This document shows, piece by piece, positions 63,196 to 64,000 of a stretch of DNA of 64,000 bases. The notes below the pieces were generated by a model. That model did no database searches. It saw only the letters and a program-made list of their open reading frames with translations, and was not told the origin of the DNA. Source of the stretch: Parietaria judaica (taxonomy: Eukaryota; Streptophyta; Magnoliopsida; Rosales; Urticaceae). Position numbers and translations under genes: made by a program. The DNA is taken from the NCBI GenBank assembly GCA_954871525.1, contig OX940865.1, positions 1,736,001 to 1,800,000 on the forward strand. Direction: 5' to 3'. How positions within the stretch are numbered: the first letter of the stretch is position 1; each line of letters begins with the position of its first letter.

Positions 63196-64000
63196 TGTTG
63201 GAAATCGGTGGTATCTGTCCGACTTCCTTACCACGATAATAGCCTCCGAGGTGTCCCTGTAACATTTAAAAAATCATTTTAAAGCGGAAAACTTGTTACT
63301 AGACTGACGACACGGATATGGGGTAATAATCATTTCGTTAAGATCTGATTAATATTTCAAATTTAATATTTTATAATCATTATTAATAATCTAGTCGAAT
63401 AGGAAATAAATAGAAAGCAGTAAATGGTTGCATTTATTGACCCAATGCATAAGGCTATACCTCAGTTGACGATTCCGGCTGCGCGTTCTGACTTGGGCAA
63501 GGCTCCGCCGGTGCTGAGGGAAACTCCCATGATCTTCCGGGATATTCTCCTGGACTCCTCGTACGGAAGCGTGGGCTTCGCCGGCAGGACTCCTTCGCAA
63601 AAGTTAACTCACGGTTCTTTTAAAGCTACCGGGGAAAAATATCTCCTAAGCCAAACCAGAAGAGAGATCAGAAGCAGAAAACTCGCAGAACCTAAAGAGA
63701 GAGGGAGAGCTCGTGTTTTTGCTCTGGGGAAAGGTGTGAAAAATGTGTAGAATGAGCCTCCTATTTATAGGCTCAAGATGTAACTGATTTGGAGATTTTT
63801 CCTCCCTTTATTCGAATTTATTAAATTAAATATGATTAATTATTTCAATCCAATGGTCTAGATTCAATCTCATCTAAATCCAATGGATATAATTAATCGG
63901 GGATTTAATTAAATAATAATACATGATAAGATCAAAATATTTAATCTTATCATCATATTAATAAAATTCGAATTATATTATATATACATATTAAAATTCG
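63196..64000 (-). mobile_element. Copia LTR copy E, inverse, runs off the window
   Basis: It starts TGTTGGAAATCGGTGGTATC, the inverse of the 3' end of solo LTR C, inside the protease coding sequence. It matches C through TAACATTTAAAAAATCATTT, AACCGTGAGTTAACTTTTGC (reverse), GATATTCTCCTGGACTCCTC, the TATA region near 63757 and the ATCCAATGG repeats. The other end and any target duplication lie outside the window. Short frames here are not genes. Confidence 0.85.

Noticed and set aside
63391..63600. Minus-strand frame similar to frames at 48922-49146 and 54565-54765
   Set aside because: The similarity is explained by shared copia LTR sequence, not by a conserved protein.
1..64000. CRISPR arrays, bacterial operons, tRNA or intact rRNA genes
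   Set aside because: Tandem repeats here lack unique spacers of regular length, and the sequence is plant nuclear. I recognised no tRNA gene or complete rRNA gene on reading both strands, though a covariance-model scan was not possible.

Overview
This is plant nuclear DNA, almost certainly angiosperm, from a transposon-dense intergenic or heterochromatic region. The evidence is plant-type transposon content: Ty1/copia and Ty3/gypsy elements of the Tat lineage, a Cassandra TRIM with 5S rRNA sequence in its LTRs, and CACTA (En/Spm) transposase domains. I found no intact host gene, no tRNA gene, no bacterial-type operon and no CRISPR array. The only recognisable host-gene sequence is a captured, intron-bearing cyclophilin fragment at about 60.75-61.96 kb. 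Most open frames in the window lie inside decayed transposons, LTRs or minisatellites.

Layout, left half. 0-6.8 kb holds AT-rich DNA, a 1 kb foldback element (2297-3306), a dispersed repeat (4215-5030) and a gypsy-like LTR segment (about 5.03-6.45 kb). About 6.8-17.9 kb is a degenerate copia element: an old, 5'-truncated LTR, gag-pol relics (10.15-13.06 kb) and a 3' LTR starting at 13064. That LTR was later interrupted by a 2.4 kb non-coding insertion (14183-16584) and by a Cassandra TRIM (16945-17816). 17.9-19 kb carries an orphan Transposase_24-type exon set on the minus strand. 20.5-21.9 kb is another copia LTR, in inverse orientation. About 21.9-27.1 kb is a decayed CACTA transposon on the minus strand (tnp2, DUF4218, DUF4216) with GC-motif-rich flanks. 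27.5-34.6 kb is a mosaic of a BED-finger relic, 28-bp minisatellites, a 165-bp tandem array and unassigned GC-rich repeats.

Right half. 34630-44997 is one complete Tat-lineage gypsy element on the minus strand, with LTRs, PBS, polypurine tract and a perfect 5-bp target duplication (CATAC). Its gag, protease, reverse transcriptase, two RNase H domains and integrase are all recognisable but broken. It also has an antisense extra ORF region near the 3' LTR. From 45312 a second Tat family runs on the plus strand. Its first copy has an LTR split by a perfect 2.5 kb copia solo LTR (46865-49382, target duplication AAACT). 51-53.4 kb is a third Tat-like gag and LTR on the minus strand. 54-58.6 kb holds minisatellites, an inverse copia LTR and repeat relics.

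From 58615 a second copy of the plus-strand Tat family begins (LTR, PBS, gag start). Part of its gag is replaced by cyclophilin exons and introns next to an inverted gag scrap. Gag then resumes, and the protease region is cut by another copia LTR at 63196 that runs off the window.

The window records successive nested insertions. One copia LTR family appears at least seven times and acts both as target and as invader. Identifications rest on reading motifs and comparing copies by eye. Boundaries given as approximate are uncertain by tens of bases or more.
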